DNA of 64,000 bases from Curtobacterium sp. UNCCL20 (GCF_900101675.1 NZ_FNKG01000001.1:1533378-1597377), one strand, 5' to 3'. Counted from the stretch's first letter, positions 16,775 to 25,790 are shown. Made by a program: numbers and translations. The notes: a model not told the origin generated them from the sequence alone.

Positions 16775-18133
16775 GTGACTGACACTGCCAATGACGCTCA
16801 GAAGACGGCCACACCGCCCACCACGCCCGTCCCCGTGAGTCCCGCCGCCGAGCAGACGACGGAGACCGCGACGCTGACGTACCCGGGCGGCACGGCGGAG
16901 TTCCCGATCCTGCCGAGCGTCGACGGCGCGTCCACCGTCGACATCTCGACGTTCAAGAAGCAGACCGGGATGAACACGCTCGACTACGGGTTCGTGAACA
17001 CCGGATCGACCAAGAGCGCGATCACCTACATCGACGGCGACCAGGGGATCCTGCGATACCGGGGCTACCCGATCGACCAGGTCGCGTCGAACTGCACCTT
17101 CTTGGAGGTGGCCTGGCTCCTCATCTACGGCGAGCTGCCGTCCGAGTCCGAGCTCGCCTCGTTCGACGCGCGGATCCGCCGCCACACGCTGCTCCACGAA
17201 GACCTCCGTCGCCTGTTCGACGCCCTGCCGCACTCGGCGCACCCGATGTCGGTCCTCTCCAGCGCGGTCAGCGCCCTGTCGACCTACTACGAGGACGACA
17301 TGGACGTCGACGACCCCGAGAAGGTCGAGCTCCAGACCGTCCGGCTCCTCGCCAAGCTCCCGGTGATCGCCGCGTACGCGCACAAGAAGTCCATCGGGCA
17401 GGCGTTCCTGTACCCGGACAACGGTCTGTCGTTCGTCGACAACTTCCTGCGCCTGAACTTCGGCACCATGGCCGAGACCTACCAGCCGAACCCGGTGCTC
17501 TCCAAGGCCCTCGACCGCCTGCTCATCCTGCACGAGGACCACGAGCAGAACGCCTCCACGGCGACGGTCCGCCTGGTCGGGTCGACGAAGGCGAACATGT
17601 TCGCGTCGATCTCCGCGGGCATCAATGCCTTGTACGGTCCGCTGCACGGCGGTGCGAACGAAGCCGTCCTCGAGATGCTGCAGCAGATCAAGGACTCCGG
17701 CGAACCCGTGCAGCGCTTCGTCGAGCGGGTGAAGAACAAGGAGCGCGGCGTGAAGCTCATGGGCTTCGGGCACCGCGTCTACAAGAACTACGACCCGCGC
17801 GCGAAGCTCGTGAAGGAGTCCGCCGACGAGGTCCTCGAGTCCCTCGGCGTCCAGGACGACCTGCTCGACATCGCGAAGGAGCTCGAGCAGATCGCGCTCT
17901 CCGACCAGTACTTCATCGACCGCAAGCTCTACCCGAACGTCGACTTCTACACGGGCATCATCTACAAGGCGATGGGCTTCCCGCCGCGCATGTTCACGGT
18001 CCTGTTCGCGATCGGTCGTCTGCCGGGGTGGATCGCCCAGTGGCGCGAGCTGAACAACGACCCGCTCAACAAGATCGGGCGCCCGCAGCAGCTCTACGTG
18101 GGCCACCCGGAGCGTGACCTGCCCGCTCGCTGA
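16775..18133 (+). CDS. gltA: Citrate synthase
   Basis: A 452-residue type II (hexameric-type) citrate synthase condensing acetyl-CoA and oxaloacetate at entry to the TCA cycle. Landmarks are YIDGDQGILRYRGYPID, the active-site histidine in LYGPLHGGANEAVLEML, MGFGHRVYKNYDPRA with the second histidine, and the catalytic aspartate in YPNVDFYTGIIYKAMG. The first 40 residues are Thr/Pro-rich and longer than in enterobacterial enzymes. GTG at 16775 has TAGGCT exactly 6 nt upstream and no ribosome site, so it is probably leaderless. A terminator hairpin follows. Confidence 0.97.
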   Translation: MTDTANDAQKTATPPTTPVPVSPAAEQTTETATLTYPGGTAEFPILPSVDGASTVDISTFKKQTGMNTLDYGFVNTGSTKSAITYIDGDQGILRYRGYPIDQVASNCTFLEVAWLLIYGELPSESELASFDARIRRHTLLHEDLRRLFDALPHSAHPMSVLSSAVSALSTYYEDDMDVDDPEKVELQTVRLLAKLPVIAAYAHKKSIGQAFLYPDNGLSFVDNFLRLNFGTMAETYQPNPVLSKALDRLLILHEDHEQNASTATVRLVGSTKANMFASISAGINALYGPLHGGANEAVLEMLQQIKDSGEPVQRFVERVKNKERGVKLMGFGHRVYKNYDPRAKLVKESADEVLESLGVQDDLLDIAKELEQIALSDQYFIDRKLYPNVDFYTGIIYKAMGFPPRMFTVLFAIGRLPGWIAQWRELNNDPLNKIGRPQQLYVGHPERDLPAR

Positions 18134-18159
18134 GCCAGCGCCCTCGACGCAGCACGCGG

Positions 18160-18196
18160 AGGCCCGGAGCCCGTCCACCGGACGGACCCCGGGCCT
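18160..18196 (+). terminator. Terminator hairpin of gltA
   Basis: AGGCCCGG...CCGGGCCT arms with an inner GTCC/GGAC pairing, followed by a pyrimidine-rich stretch CCCGTCTGTCTGCT. Confidence 0.7.
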
Positions 18197-18272
18197 CCCG
18201 TCTGTCTGCTGCCTGCCTGCCCGGGGCGCCCGAGAGCGCGCGCGCACCGCCCGTTGTCGCGAGTGGCTTCTC

Positions 18273-18742
18273 GCGAACGGGCGAAATGCCGGGATGTGCG
18301 CGCTGCGCACCCCGTTCTTCTGCCCGCTCGCGGGGTCCGCGTGCTGGTTCTCGCCCGAGCTCGGCGCACGCGCGGCGAGCGGGCGCAAGCGCGTGGTCGT
18401 GCGGAGGTGCACCCAGAGGTTCCGCCCGCTCGTGGGGGCGGGCGCGGGTTGCTCGGCCAGCGGTCGATGGCCCGCGGCGAGCGGGCGCAAGTGCGGGGTC
18501 GTGCGAAGGTGCACCCAGAGGTTCCGCCCGCTCGTGGGGGCGGGCGCGCGGGCGGACCGGGCGGGCGGGCGGACCGGGCGGGCGGAAGTGCGGGGTCGTG
18601 CGAAGGTGCCCCCAGGGGTTCCGCCCGCTCGCGGGAGGCGGGCGCGTGCTGGTGCTCGCCCAGCGGACGGTGCGCCCGCGTCGAGCGGGCGGAAGTGCTC
18701 GGTCGTGCGGAGATGCACCGCGGCACTTCGCCCGTTCGCGGA
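18273..18742. repeat. Tandem array of 60-nt palindromic units at about 102-nt period
   Basis: Four clear units (about 18374-18435, 18477-18538, 18578-18635, 18680-18742) and a diverged fifth (18273-18332). Each opens with a GCGAGCGGGCG-like arm and closes with the complementary CGCCCGCTCG-like arm, enclosing a shared core containing GGTCGTGCG and GGTGCACCC-like sequence. The AAGTGC landmark recurs at intervals of 102, 97 and 107 nt. Spacers between units are GC-rich and also partly repeated. The whole gene-free gap 18197-19011 holds this array, GC-rich low-complexity DNA and a GGAGGC palindrome. Open frames across it just translate the repeat and are not supported as genes. Confidence 0.85.
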
Positions 18743-18953
18743 AACGGGCGAGCGGGCAAGCGGGCGAGCGGCCCGGGCGGGCGCGACGGGCATGGCGACG
18801 GACTCCAGGCCCACGCGTCTCGTGGACGTCCTCCCGGGGGCCACACACGGCGCGCCCGACCCGACGCGGCGCAGTCAGTCGCGCGCTGCGGACCCCCGCG
18901 AGTCCGCCGGGGCGGCCGGGTACCGGCGGACCGGCACCGGGTCCTGCTGGTGA

Positions 18954-19006
18954 CCGCCTGGAGGCACGGTGCCGGTCTCGTGGACCGGCTGCGCGCCTCC
19001 AGGCGG
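18954..19006. repeat. GGAGGC palindrome near the 3' end of dapD
   Basis: CCGCCTGGAGGC (18954-18965) and its exact complement (18995-19006) with an imperfectly paired interior. It ends 5 nt beyond the dapD stop and may act as its terminator. Confidence 0.75.
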
Positions 19007-19011
19007 CTCGC

Positions 19012-19968
19012 TCACGCGTGGAGCGCGGTGTTGAGCTGGATGCCCTGTCCCTGGCGCTGGAGCGCCTCGACGGCGCCGGAGAGGGAGTTGCGGCGGAAGA
19101 GGACGTTCGGGGCGCCCGAGAGCTCGGCGGCCTTGACCGTCTTCGGGGTGCCGTCCGGGTTCGGGGCGGCGCCGACGAGGATCACCTTCGTGCCGGCCGT
19201 GACGTAGAGGCCGGCCTCGATGACGGAGTCGTCCCCGAGCGAGATGCCGAGGCCGGCGTTCGCACCGAGGAGGGCGCGCTCGCCGAGGGACACCCGGTGC
19301 GTGCCGCCGCCGGACAGCGTGCCCATGATGGACGCGCCGCCGCCGATGTCGGTGCCGTTGCCGACGACGACACCCTGGGACACGCGGCCCTCGATCATCG
19401 CGTCGCCGAGCGTGCCGGCGTTGAAGTTGACGAAGCCCTCGTGCATCACGGTCGTGCCCGGGGCGAGGTGCGCGCCGAGGCGGACGCGGTTGGCGTCGCC
19501 GATGCGGACCCGGTCCGGCACGACGTAGTCGACCAGGCGCGGGAACTTGTCGATCGCGTGCACGGCGATGCCGGCGCGCTGCAGCCCCGGACGGAGGCGC
19601 GTGAGGCTGTCGGGGTGGACCGGGCCGGCGTTCGTCCACGCGACGATCGGCAGGTGCGCGAAGACCCCGTCGAGGTTCACCTCGTTCGGGCGGACGTGCA
19701 GGTGGCTGAGGAGGTGCAGCCGGAGGTAGGCGTCCGGCGTGCTGGCCGGGGCGTCGTCGATCGCGATCTCCGTCGTGACCGCCTCGATCCGGACGTCTCG
19801 GCGCGGGTCGTCGCCGACGTGCGCGCGGAGGTCGGCGGGGAAGGCGGCGTCGGCGGGGCGGGCGCCGAGGTGCGTCTCCGGGTACCAGGTGTCGAGCGTC
19901 GTGCCGTCGGCGGCGATCGTCGCGAGGCCGTGGCCCCAGGCGTGGGTCTGTGCGGTCGTGTCGGTCAC
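19012..19968 (-). CDS. dapD: 2,3,4,5-tetrahydropyridine-2,6-dicarboxylate N-succinyltransferase
   Basis: A 318-residue enzyme of the actinobacterial DapD type, adding succinyl from succinyl-CoA to tetrahydrodipicolinate in the DAP/lysine pathway. An N-terminal alpha/beta domain is followed by a left-handed beta-helix with hexapeptide character ([60 protein letters not shown]). Length matches mycobacterial DapD (about 317). GTG at 19968 is chosen because TACCCT lies 6 nt upstream, the leaderless pattern. It diverges from dapE, sharing a 127-nt promoter region. Confidence 0.95.
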   Translation of the reverse strand: MTDTTAQTHAWGHGLATIAADGTTLDTWYPETHLGARPADAAFPADLRAHVGDDPRRDVRIEAVTTEIAIDDAPASTPDAYLRLHLLSHLHVRPNEVNLDGVFAHLPIVAWTNAGPVHPDSLTRLRPGLQRAGIAVHAIDKFPRLVDYVVPDRVRIGDANRVRLGAHLAPGTTVMHEGFVNFNAGTLGDAMIEGRVSQGVVVGNGTDIGGGASIMGTLSGGGTHRVSLGERALLGANAGLGISLGDDSVIEAGLYVTAGTKVILVGAAPNPDGTPKTVKAAELSGAPNVLFRRNSLSGAVEALQRQGQGIQLNTALHA

Positions 19969-20032
19969 CGGACCAGGGTACCGATGCGGTGGACCGGGCC
20001 GCCGTCCGTCCGGACGGGTGCTGCGGGGCCGC

Positions 20033-20049
20033 ACCGTGCCTCCAGGCGG
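20033..20049. repeat. Half copy of the GCCTCCAG element
   Basis: ACCGTGCCTCCAGGCGG lies between the divergent dapD and dapE promoters, 35 nt before the dapE -10 box. Confidence 0.45.
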
Positions 20050-20095
20050 TGGCACGCGCCAGCCCGTCGCAAGGGGCTGCCGATAGGGTGACCGC

Positions 20096-21178
20096 ATGCC
20101 GGAGCAGCTCGACCTCACCGCCTCGTCCATCGACATCACCCGTGCCATCTGCGACATCGAGTCGGTGTCCGGGAACGAAGGGCCGCTCGCCGACGCGATC
20201 GAAGCGGCCCTGTCGCCGCTCGCGCACCTCGAGGTGATCCGCGACGGTGACGCGATCGTCGCGCGCACGAACCTCGGTCGTGACCGCCGCGTCGTGATCG
20301 CCGGCCACATCGACACCGTCCCGCTCAACGGCAACCTGCCGACCGAGTTCCGCACCGCCGAGGACGGCACCGAGATCCTCTGGGGCCGCGGCACGGTCGA
20401 CATGAAGGGCGGCTGCGCCGTCCAGCTCAAGCTCGCGTACGACCTGGTCGCGCCGACCGTCGACGTGACCTGGGTCTTCTACGACCACGAGGAGGTGAGC
20501 GACGCCCTCAACGGCCTCGGCCGGCTGGCCCGCACCCGCCCCGAGCTCCTCGCCGGCGACTTCGCCATCCTCGGTGAACCGTCCGGCGCCCAGATCGAGG
20601 GCGGCTGCAACGGCAACCTCCGCGCCGAGATCCGCACGTACGGCAAGCGGTCGCACAGCGCCCGCAGCTGGATCGGCGACAACGCCATCCACAAGACGGC
20701 ACCGATCCTGGCGACCCTCGCCGCGTACGAGCCCCGCACCGTCACCGTGGACGGCCTCGAGTACCGCGAGGGCCTCAATGCTGTCGGCATCAGCGGCGGG
20801 ATCGCCGGCAACGTCATCCCGGACGAGGCGATGGTGCACGTGAACTACCGGTTCGCACCCTCACGGAGCGCCGACGAAGCCGTCGCCCACATCCGCGAGC
20901 TCTTCGACGGGTACGACGTGCAGATCGTCGACCTCGCCGCCGGTGCCCGCCCCGGTCTCGACGCCGCGCTGGCCCAGGACTTCGTCGCCGCCGTCGGTGG
21001 CCCGGCGCCCCGGCCGAAGTACGGCTGGACCGACGTCGCCCGCTTCTCGGCGCTCGGGGTCCCCGCGGTCAACTACGGTCCCGGCGAGCCGGTGTTCGCC
21101 CACCACGACGACGAGCAGGTCCCCGTCGACCAGATCACCTCGGTCGAGGACGGTCTGCGTCGGTGGCTGACGGCCTGA
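20096..21178 (+). CDS. dapE: Succinyl-diaminopimelate desuccinylase
   Basis: A 360-residue M20A metallohydrolase that removes succinate from N-succinyl-LL-DAP. Metal and catalytic landmarks: [14 protein letters not shown] (His and the following Asp), [13 protein letters not shown] (bridging Asp), [14 protein letters not shown] (catalytic Glu-Glu) and [11 protein letters not shown] near the end. ATG at 20096 has TAGGGT 6 nt upstream, so it is probably leaderless. It is divergent from dapD, and its 3' end overlaps the next gene by 16 nt, which suggests coupled translation. Confidence 0.95.
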   Translation: MPEQLDLTASSIDITRAICDIESVSGNEGPLADAIEAALSPLAHLEVIRDGDAIVARTNLGRDRRVVIAGHIDTVPLNGNLPTEFRTAEDGTEILWGRGTVDMKGGCAVQLKLAYDLVAPTVDVTWVFYDHEEVSDALNGLGRLARTRPELLAGDFAILGEPSGAQIEGGCNGNLRAEIRTYGKRSHSARSWIGDNAIHKTAPILATLAAYEPRTVTVDGLEYREGLNAVGISGGIAGNVIPDEAMVHVNYRFAPSRSADEAVAHIRELFDGYDVQIVDLAAGARPGLDAALAQDFVAAVGGPAPRPKYGWTDVARFSALGVPAVNYGPGEPVFAHHDDEQVPVDQITSVEDGLRRWLTA

Positions 21179-22407
21179 CCACGGCCGGGTCCACCCGGCT
21201 GAACCCCACTCGAGCTCAGTGGCGTGCGCGCTACCGGCTCGTGCCGTGGTGGGTGCGGATCACGGTCGTGTACGTGCTCGCACGGGTCGTCACAGGCGTG
21301 ATGCTCTCGGCGTTCGCGAGTGTGCAGGCCGCGAACTCGTTCACCGCCCAGCACCCGTCGTACCTGTCGTTCGCCTCGATCTGGGACGGCGCCTGGTACC
21401 GCGTGATCGCCGCGAACGGGTACCCGTCGACGCTGCCGATCGACGCCTCCGGGCACGTCACCGAGAACGCGTGGGCGTTCATGCCCGCGTACCCCTTCCT
21501 GGTCCGTGGCCTGATGGCGATCAGCGGGGCGTCGTTCGAGTTCGTCGCGGTGTCCGTGTCGCTCCTCGCCGGGTGGGGTGCTGCGCTGGTGTTCCGGCGG
21601 CTGATGGGGAAGTTCCTCGACCCGGCCCGTGCCACGTTCGCCACGGTCCTGTTCTGCGTCGCGCCGGTGTCCGCGATGTTCCAGGTCGCGTACGCCGAGT
21701 CGATGGGGTTGTTCCTGCTCCTCGTCGCACTCCTCCTGATGGTCGAACGGCGCTGGTGGACGATGCTGCCGGTCGTCCTGCTGCTCGGGATGACCCGGCC
21801 GACGGGGCTCGCGTTCGCGCTCCTCGTCGTGCTGTTCCTGGCGGCGTGGTTCGTCCGGCCTGCCTGGGTCCGCGCGTCGGAGCCGCTCACCGTGCGGACG
21901 GCCGTGCCACCCGCCGTGGTCGCCGTCGTGTCCGGACTGGTCGGCCTGGCCTGGCCCGCCATCGCCTGGGCGGTCACCGGTGTGCCGAAGGCCTACACGG
22001 ACACCGAGCTGGCCTGGCGGTCGTCGTACATCGGCTGGAAGGAACTCGTGCCCTTCGCACCGTGGGTGCAGGGGTTCGGGTGGTGGTTCCAGCAGCCGGC
22101 GGGCGGGATCCTCCTCGCCGTGGTCGTCATCGGCTTCGCCGGGTTCGTGTTCATGCCCGCGGCACGTCGGATCGGGCTCGAGCTGCGACTCTGGGGAGTC
22201 GCCTACCTCGTGTACCTGCTGGCGGTGTTCTTCCCGCAGTCGAGCACGTGGCGCATCCTGCTGCCGATCGCGCCGCTGCTCGGGATCGTGGCACTCCCGA
22301 GGTCACGGGTCTACCGGGTGGCCGTCGTGGTGGTGTGCCTGGCGCTGCAGTGGGTGTGGCTCTCCTACTGCTGGTGGGTCGACGGCTACGACTGGACGCC
22401 GCCGTGA
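21163..22407 (+). CDS. PIG-V-like mannosyltransferase, multi-pass membrane protein
   Basis: A 414-residue integral membrane protein with about ten hydrophobic helices. The first outer loop carries SIWDGAWYRVIAANGYP, the aromatic/acidic pattern of PIG-V and related GT-C mannosyltransferases that use polyprenyl-phosphate-mannose. Further family-like features are ENAWAFMPAYPFLVR and LLGMTRPTGLAF. The likely acceptor is a cell-envelope lipid or glycan; nothing nearby identifies it. GTG at 21163 overlaps the dapE 3' end, with GAGGA about 12 nt upstream; later internal starts would cut the basic N-terminus. Its last 22 nt overlap the convergent AI-2E gene. Confidence 0.75.
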   Translation: MADGLTTAGSTRLNPTRAQWRARYRLVPWWVRITVVYVLARVVTGVMLSAFASVQAANSFTAQHPSYLSFASIWDGAWYRVIAANGYPSTLPIDASGHVTENAWAFMPAYPFLVRGLMAISGASFEFVAVSVSLLAGWGAALVFRRLMGKFLDPARATFATVLFCVAPVSAMFQVAYAESMGLFLLLVALLLMVERRWWTMLPVVLLLGMTRPTGLAFALLVVLFLAAWFVRPAWVRASEPLTVRTAVPPAVVAVVSGLVGLAWPAIAWAVTGVPKAYTDTELAWRSSYIGWKELVPFAPWVQGFGWWFQQPAGGILLAVVVIGFAGFVFMPAARRIGLELRLWGVAYLVYLLAVFFPQSSTWRILLPIAPLLGIVALPRSRVYRVAVVVVCLALQWVWLSYCWWVDGYDWTPP

Positions 22408-23582
22408 TCGGAGCGGCCGTGGCCGTCACCGTCGGCGTCCCCGTCACCTTCGGCGTCGCCGTCGCTCACTGAGGGAACGGGCGTTCCGTCGCCGGGCCGC
22501 CACCCCGCTGCGGCCGTGACCATGGCGTTGACCGTCGCGATGAACGGCACCGCGAAGAACGCCCCGACCACGCCCGCGATCGTCGTGCCCGCGGTCACCC
22601 CGAGCACCACGCCGAGCGGGTGCACCTTCACGGCGGTCCCGGTCAGGAACGGGTGCAGCACGTGGCTCTCGAGCTGTTGCACGAGGACGACCACGCCGAG
22701 CATGATCAGCGCCGTCACCCAGCCGTTGAACACCAGCGCGATGATGACCGCCACGACACCGGCCACGATCGCCCCGACGACGGGCACGAACGCGCCGAGG
22801 AAGACGATCACGCCGATCGGGATCGCCAGCGGGATCTGCAGGATGAGCGCACCGATCACGACGCCCAGCGCATCGGTGACCGCGACGAGCAGCTGGATGC
22901 GGATGAAGCTCGTCAGGGTCTTCCAGCCGGCGCGCCCGGCGACGTCGATCCGCGGACGGGCACGGCGCGGGAACAGCCGGACCACCCACGCCCAGATGCG
23001 CGGACCGTCGATGAGCACGAACAGGGTCGTGAACACGATGATGAAGAGGCCCTCGAAGGCGTGCACGGCGCCGGACCCGGCGGCCTGGAACCCGGACAGG
23101 ATCGACGACGCGTGCGCCTGGACGTAATCGACGCCGTCGGACACCCACCGGTTCACGTCCGTCGCCGTGATGCCGAACGGTTGGCTGTCGAGCAGCGACT
23201 GCAGCGAGCGGATGTTGTGGTGCAGTCGGCGTTCGAGGGACGGCAGGTCGTACCGGATCTGCGCGGTGACGATCAGGGCCAGTCCGCCGATCGCCAGGAC
23301 GATGGCCACGAAGCACGACAGCACCGCGGTCCACTTCGGCCAGCGGTGCCGCTGCAGGAAGGCGGACATCGGAGCGAGCAGCGCGCAGACGAGCAGCGCG
23401 ATGAGGAACGGCACCACGATGTCCTGCAGCAGGACGACCAGGGCGATGACGATCGCGAGCACCGCACCGACGACGAGCAGCCGCCAAGAGAACGCCCCCG
23501 CGACGCGCATCCCGACCGGCACCGCGTCCTCGGCCGGCCCGTCGATCGAGGTCGGATGACGCGTGGAGCGGATGTACGGCAT
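22386..23582 (-). CDS. AI-2E family (UPF0118/PerM) transporter
   Basis: A 398-residue membrane protein with about eight helices. Family hallmarks are DIVVPFLIALLVCALLAPM near the N-terminus, the soluble loop LPSLERRLHHNIRSLQSLL, and the C-terminal FLGAFVPVVGAIVAGVVAVI followed by HPLGVVLGVTAGTTIAGVVG. Members export AI-2, auxin-like or other small molecules, or exchange Na+/H+; no substrate can be named here. The tail after residue 375 is an Asp/Gly-rich low-complexity run. ATG at 23582 has TAACCT 6 nt upstream (leaderless), which excludes the TTG six bases earlier. Confidence 0.88.
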   Translation of the reverse strand: MPYIRSTRHPTSIDGPAEDAVPVGMRVAGAFSWRLLVVGAVLAIVIALVVLLQDIVVPFLIALLVCALLAPMSAFLQRHRWPKWTAVLSCFVAIVLAIGGLALIVTAQIRYDLPSLERRLHHNIRSLQSLLDSQPFGITATDVNRWVSDGVDYVQAHASSILSGFQAAGSGAVHAFEGLFIIVFTTLFVLIDGPRIWAWVVRLFPRRARPRIDVAGRAGWKTLTSFIRIQLLVAVTDALGVVIGALILQIPLAIPIGVIVFLGAFVPVVGAIVAGVVAVIIALVFNGWVTALIMLGVVVLVQQLESHVLHPFLTGTAVKVHPLGVVLGVTAGTTIAGVVGAFFAVPFIATVNAMVTAAAGWRPGDGTPVPSVSDGDAEGDGDADGDGHGRSDHGGVQS

Positions 23583-23669
23583 CCGCAAAGGTTAGGAATC
23601 CGAGCCGCGAGAACGTCGCGATTCACGCCCCCCAACCTGGGCAGTTTCGCAGTTGCCCCATCGATACGA

Positions 23670-23675
23670 GATAAT
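23670..23675 (+). promoter_or_regulatory. -10 box of the DUF3117 gene
   Basis: GATAAT, the most canonical -10 in the window, lies 34 nt before the ATG. The leader would be about 28 nt with AAAGGGG. This good promoter suggests high expression. Confidence 0.6.
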
Positions 23676-23709
23676 GGGCGTGCATGTACTGCGCGAAAGG
23701 GGACATCTG

Positions 23710-23880
23710 ATGGCAGCCATGAAGCCGAGGACCGGTGACGGGCCGATGGAGGCTGTTAAGGAGGGTCGACTCATCATCGTGCGGGTTCCGCTCGAAGGTG
23801 GAGGCCGCCTGGTCGTCTCGGTCAACGATGCCGAGGCGAAGGAACTCCACGACGCACTCGCCGAGGTCGTCTCGGCCTAG
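23710..23880 (+). CDS. DUF3117 small conserved protein
   Basis: A 56-residue soluble protein nearly universal in actinobacteria and of unknown function. The sequence MAAMKPRTGDGPMEAVKEG opens the family signature and RLVVSVNDAEAKELHDAL closes it. ATG at 23710 has AAAGGGG with 8 nt spacing. It is monocistronic, between a GATAAT promoter and a strong hairpin at 23898-23933. From memory M. tuberculosis Rv1211 is the counterpart, between dapE and the O-methyltransferase, as here. Confidence 0.92.
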   Translation: MAAMKPRTGDGPMEAVKEGRLIIVRVPLEGGGRLVVSVNDAEAKELHDALAEVVSA

Positions 23881-23897
23881 TACGTCGAAGCACCGAA

Positions 23898-23933
23898 CGG
23901 AAGGCCCGGAACGCGTACGTTCCGGGCCTTCCG
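23898..23933 (+). terminator. Terminator hairpin of the DUF3117 gene
   Basis: CGGAAGGCCCGGAACG and its exact complement, a 16-bp stem with a 4-nt loop, 17 nt after the stop. Confidence 0.85.
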
Positions 23934-23975
23934 CCATTCCTGCCGGTGTCGGTGCGGCAGGGCATGATGGCGAGC

Positions 23976-24704
23976 GTGCCGAGGACCCGCCTGCCGATCC
24001 GTCGCGTCGAGGAGTACCCACCGGACCCCCTGCCGCGGACCGAGTGGCCGGGGACGCTCCTCCCGGTGCGGCAGCTGCTCGACGACGGTCTCGACCTCGA
24101 CCCGGTGACCCTGTTCGTCGGCGAGAACGGCGTCGGCAAGTCCACCCTCGTCGAGGCGATCGCGCTCGCCTTCGGCATGGGGCCCGAGGGTGGCTCGACG
24201 ATGTCCGGGCACTCCACCCGGCCGTCCGAGTCGCAGCTCTGGGAACACCTGGTGCTCGTGCGCGAACCCGGCGCCGCACGCAGCGGCTTCTTCCTGCGCG
24301 CCGAGACCATGCACGGCGTGTTCACCTTCCTCGAGCAGCACCCCGGCCGCCGTCCGGAGCCGGTCTTCCACGAGCGCAGCCACGGTGAGTCGTTCCTCGA
24401 CTTCGTGATCGACCGGTCCGCGTGGCCCGGCCTGTGGATCCTCGACGAGCCCGAGTCCGCGCTGTCGTTCTCCGGCTGCCTCGCGCTGATCGGCCTGCTC
24501 CAGTCGATCGTCGAGAGCGGCGTCGGGCAGGTCATCCTGTCGACGCACTCACCCGTGCTCGCGGCGTTCCCGGGCGCGACCATCCACGAGGTGGGGGAGT
24601 GGGGCCTCCGTCGCACCGACTGGGGCGACCTCGGCCTGGTGCGGCACCAGCGCTCGTTCCTCGAGGCGCCGGAGCGGTACCTGCGACACCTGGGCTGCGG
24701 CTAG
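23976..24704 (+). CDS. AAA/ABC-like ATPase of unknown role
   Basis: A 242-residue single-domain ATPase. Walker A is GENGVGKSTLVEAIA (about residues 47-61), the Walker B region is LWILDEPESALSFSG, and a histidine switch follows in VILSTHSPVLAAFPG. It has no helicase or membrane segment. Proteins with this compact layout are annotated as predicted ATPases of the SMC/OLD-like group. GTG at 23976 is chosen because CATGAT lies 7 nt upstream, fitting a leaderless start. The 3' end overlaps the convergent methyltransferase by 4 nt. Confidence 0.8.
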   Translation: MPRTRLPIRRVEEYPPDPLPRTEWPGTLLPVRQLLDDGLDLDPVTLFVGENGVGKSTLVEAIALAFGMGPEGGSTMSGHSTRPSESQLWEHLVLVREPGAARSGFFLRAETMHGVFTFLEQHPGRRPEPVFHERSHGESFLDFVIDRSAWPGLWILDEPESALSFSGCLALIGLLQSIVESGVGQVILSTHSPVLAAFPGATIHEVGEWGLRRTDWGDLGLVRHQRSFLEAPERYLRHLGCG

Positions 24705-25333
24705 GCGGACACCTTCGTCATCTGCAGCAGCCCGTCGCCCGCCGGCGAGAGGGAGCTGATGACCGCACCCGAGGTGGACACCTCGGTGAGGAGGAGTCGG
24801 AAGTCCGTCGTCGCACGATCCCGCTTCACCGGGTCGGCCACGCGTCCGCGCCAGAGCGCGTGCGGGACCAGCACGGTGCCGCCGAGACGTGCGAGCCGGA
24901 GTCCGTGCTCGACGTACTCGATGACGTGCTCGGGATCGGCGTCGACGAGGACGACGTCGTACGACGCCTCGTTCATGCGGGGGAGGACCTGGTTCGCCCG
25001 GCCCGGGATCAGCCGGATGCGCGCGGGGGCGGACCCGGCGGCGATGTACGCGTCGCGGGCGTACTGCTGGTGGTCCACCTCGATGTCGATGGTGGTGAGG
25101 GTGGCGGTGGGGGCGCCGCCGAGCAGGTACAGGCCCGACACGCCCAGTCCGGTGCCGATCTCGATCATGCTCGTCGCCCGCGACGCGGCGGCGATGACGC
25201 CGATCTGCGCGCCGATGGCGGGGGAGATCGCTTCGACCCCGAGCTCGAGGGAGTGCTCACGCGCTCGGGCGATCACCTCGGACTCCGAGACGAGGTCCTC
25301 GGCGAACTTCCAGTTCGACTCTTTCTCTGACAC
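24701..25333 (-). CDS. Class I SAM-dependent O-methyltransferase
   Basis: A 210-residue methyltransferase of the catechol/caffeoyl-CoA O-methyltransferase-like group. The SAM site is MIEIGTGLGVSGLYLL, motif II region LTTIDIEVDHQQYAR, and metal/substrate residues lie in YDVVLVDADPEHVIEYVE. The substrate is unknown. The second of two in-frame GTGs (25333) is chosen because ACGGAG is then correctly spaced. It diverges from tatB; in M. tuberculosis, from memory, the same gene (Rv1220c) diverges from sigE, with tatB further on. Confidence 0.85.
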   Translation of the reverse strand: MSEKESNWKFAEDLVSESEVIARAREHSLELGVEAISPAIGAQIGVIAAASRATSMIEIGTGLGVSGLYLLGGAPTATLTTIDIEVDHQQYARDAYIAAGSAPARIRLIPGRANQVLPRMNEASYDVVLVDADPEHVIEYVEHGLRLARLGGTVLVPHALWRGRVADPVKRDRATTDFRLLLTEVSTSGAVISSLSPAGDGLLQMTKVSA

Positions 25334-25397
25334 GCACACTCCGTTCGGGTGACAACTCTACGGGTGTCGTGCGGCGTGGACGGGTTACGCTCGTACC

Positions 25398-25766
25398 GTG
25401 TTCGACGGCTTCGAGAAGTTCCTGGTGATCGGGATCATCGGCGTCCTCCTGCTCGGACCGCAGCGGCTCCCGATGTACGCCCAGAAGCTCGCCGAGTTCG
25501 TGAAGGCCGTCCGTCGCTTCGCCGACACCGCGAAGGACCGGATGCGCGAGGAGATGGGCCCCGAGTTCGACGAGGTCGACTGGCAGAAGCTCGACCCGCG
25601 GCAGTACGACCCCCGTCGGATCATCCGCGACGCGCTGCTCGACTCCGGTGGCAGTGCGGCCGCGGTGCAGACCGCCCAGGTCACCGCGTCGAAGGTGCGC
25701 GCGACGGCACCGGTGGTGCCGCTCGCCGTCGGCGAGGCCGCACCGTTCGACGCCGAGGCGACCTGA
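25398..25766 (+). CDS. tatB: Sec-independent protein translocase TatB-like protein
   Basis: A 122-residue protein with one N-terminal membrane helix (EKFLVIGIIGVLLLGPQRLP), the GPQRLP hinge, and an amphipathic helix (YAQKLAEFVKAVRRFADTAK), the TatA/B architecture. The long charged region with DEVDWQKLDPRQYDPRRIIR is the TatB extension that binds signal peptides with TatC. No tatC or tatA is nearby. GTG at 25398 has TACGCT 6 nt upstream (leaderless). Confidence 0.88.
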   Translation: MFDGFEKFLVIGIIGVLLLGPQRLPMYAQKLAEFVKAVRRFADTAKDRMREEMGPEFDEVDWQKLDPRQYDPRRIIRDALLDSGGSAAAVQTAQVTASKVRATAPVVPLAVGEAAPFDAEAT

Positions 25767-25790
25767 CGCCCGCAAACCTGACCGGATGAC

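Noticed and set aside
18273-18742. CRISPR array
   Set aside because: The period is regular, but the units are 60-nt palindromes and the spacers are repeated GC-rich DNA, not unique sequences. No cas gene lies in the window.
18243-18953. Open frames on both strands through the gltA-dapD gap
   Set aside because: Their proteins are Arg/Pro/Ala repeats following the DNA repeat; there is no ribosome site, family or codon bias like that of the neighbours.
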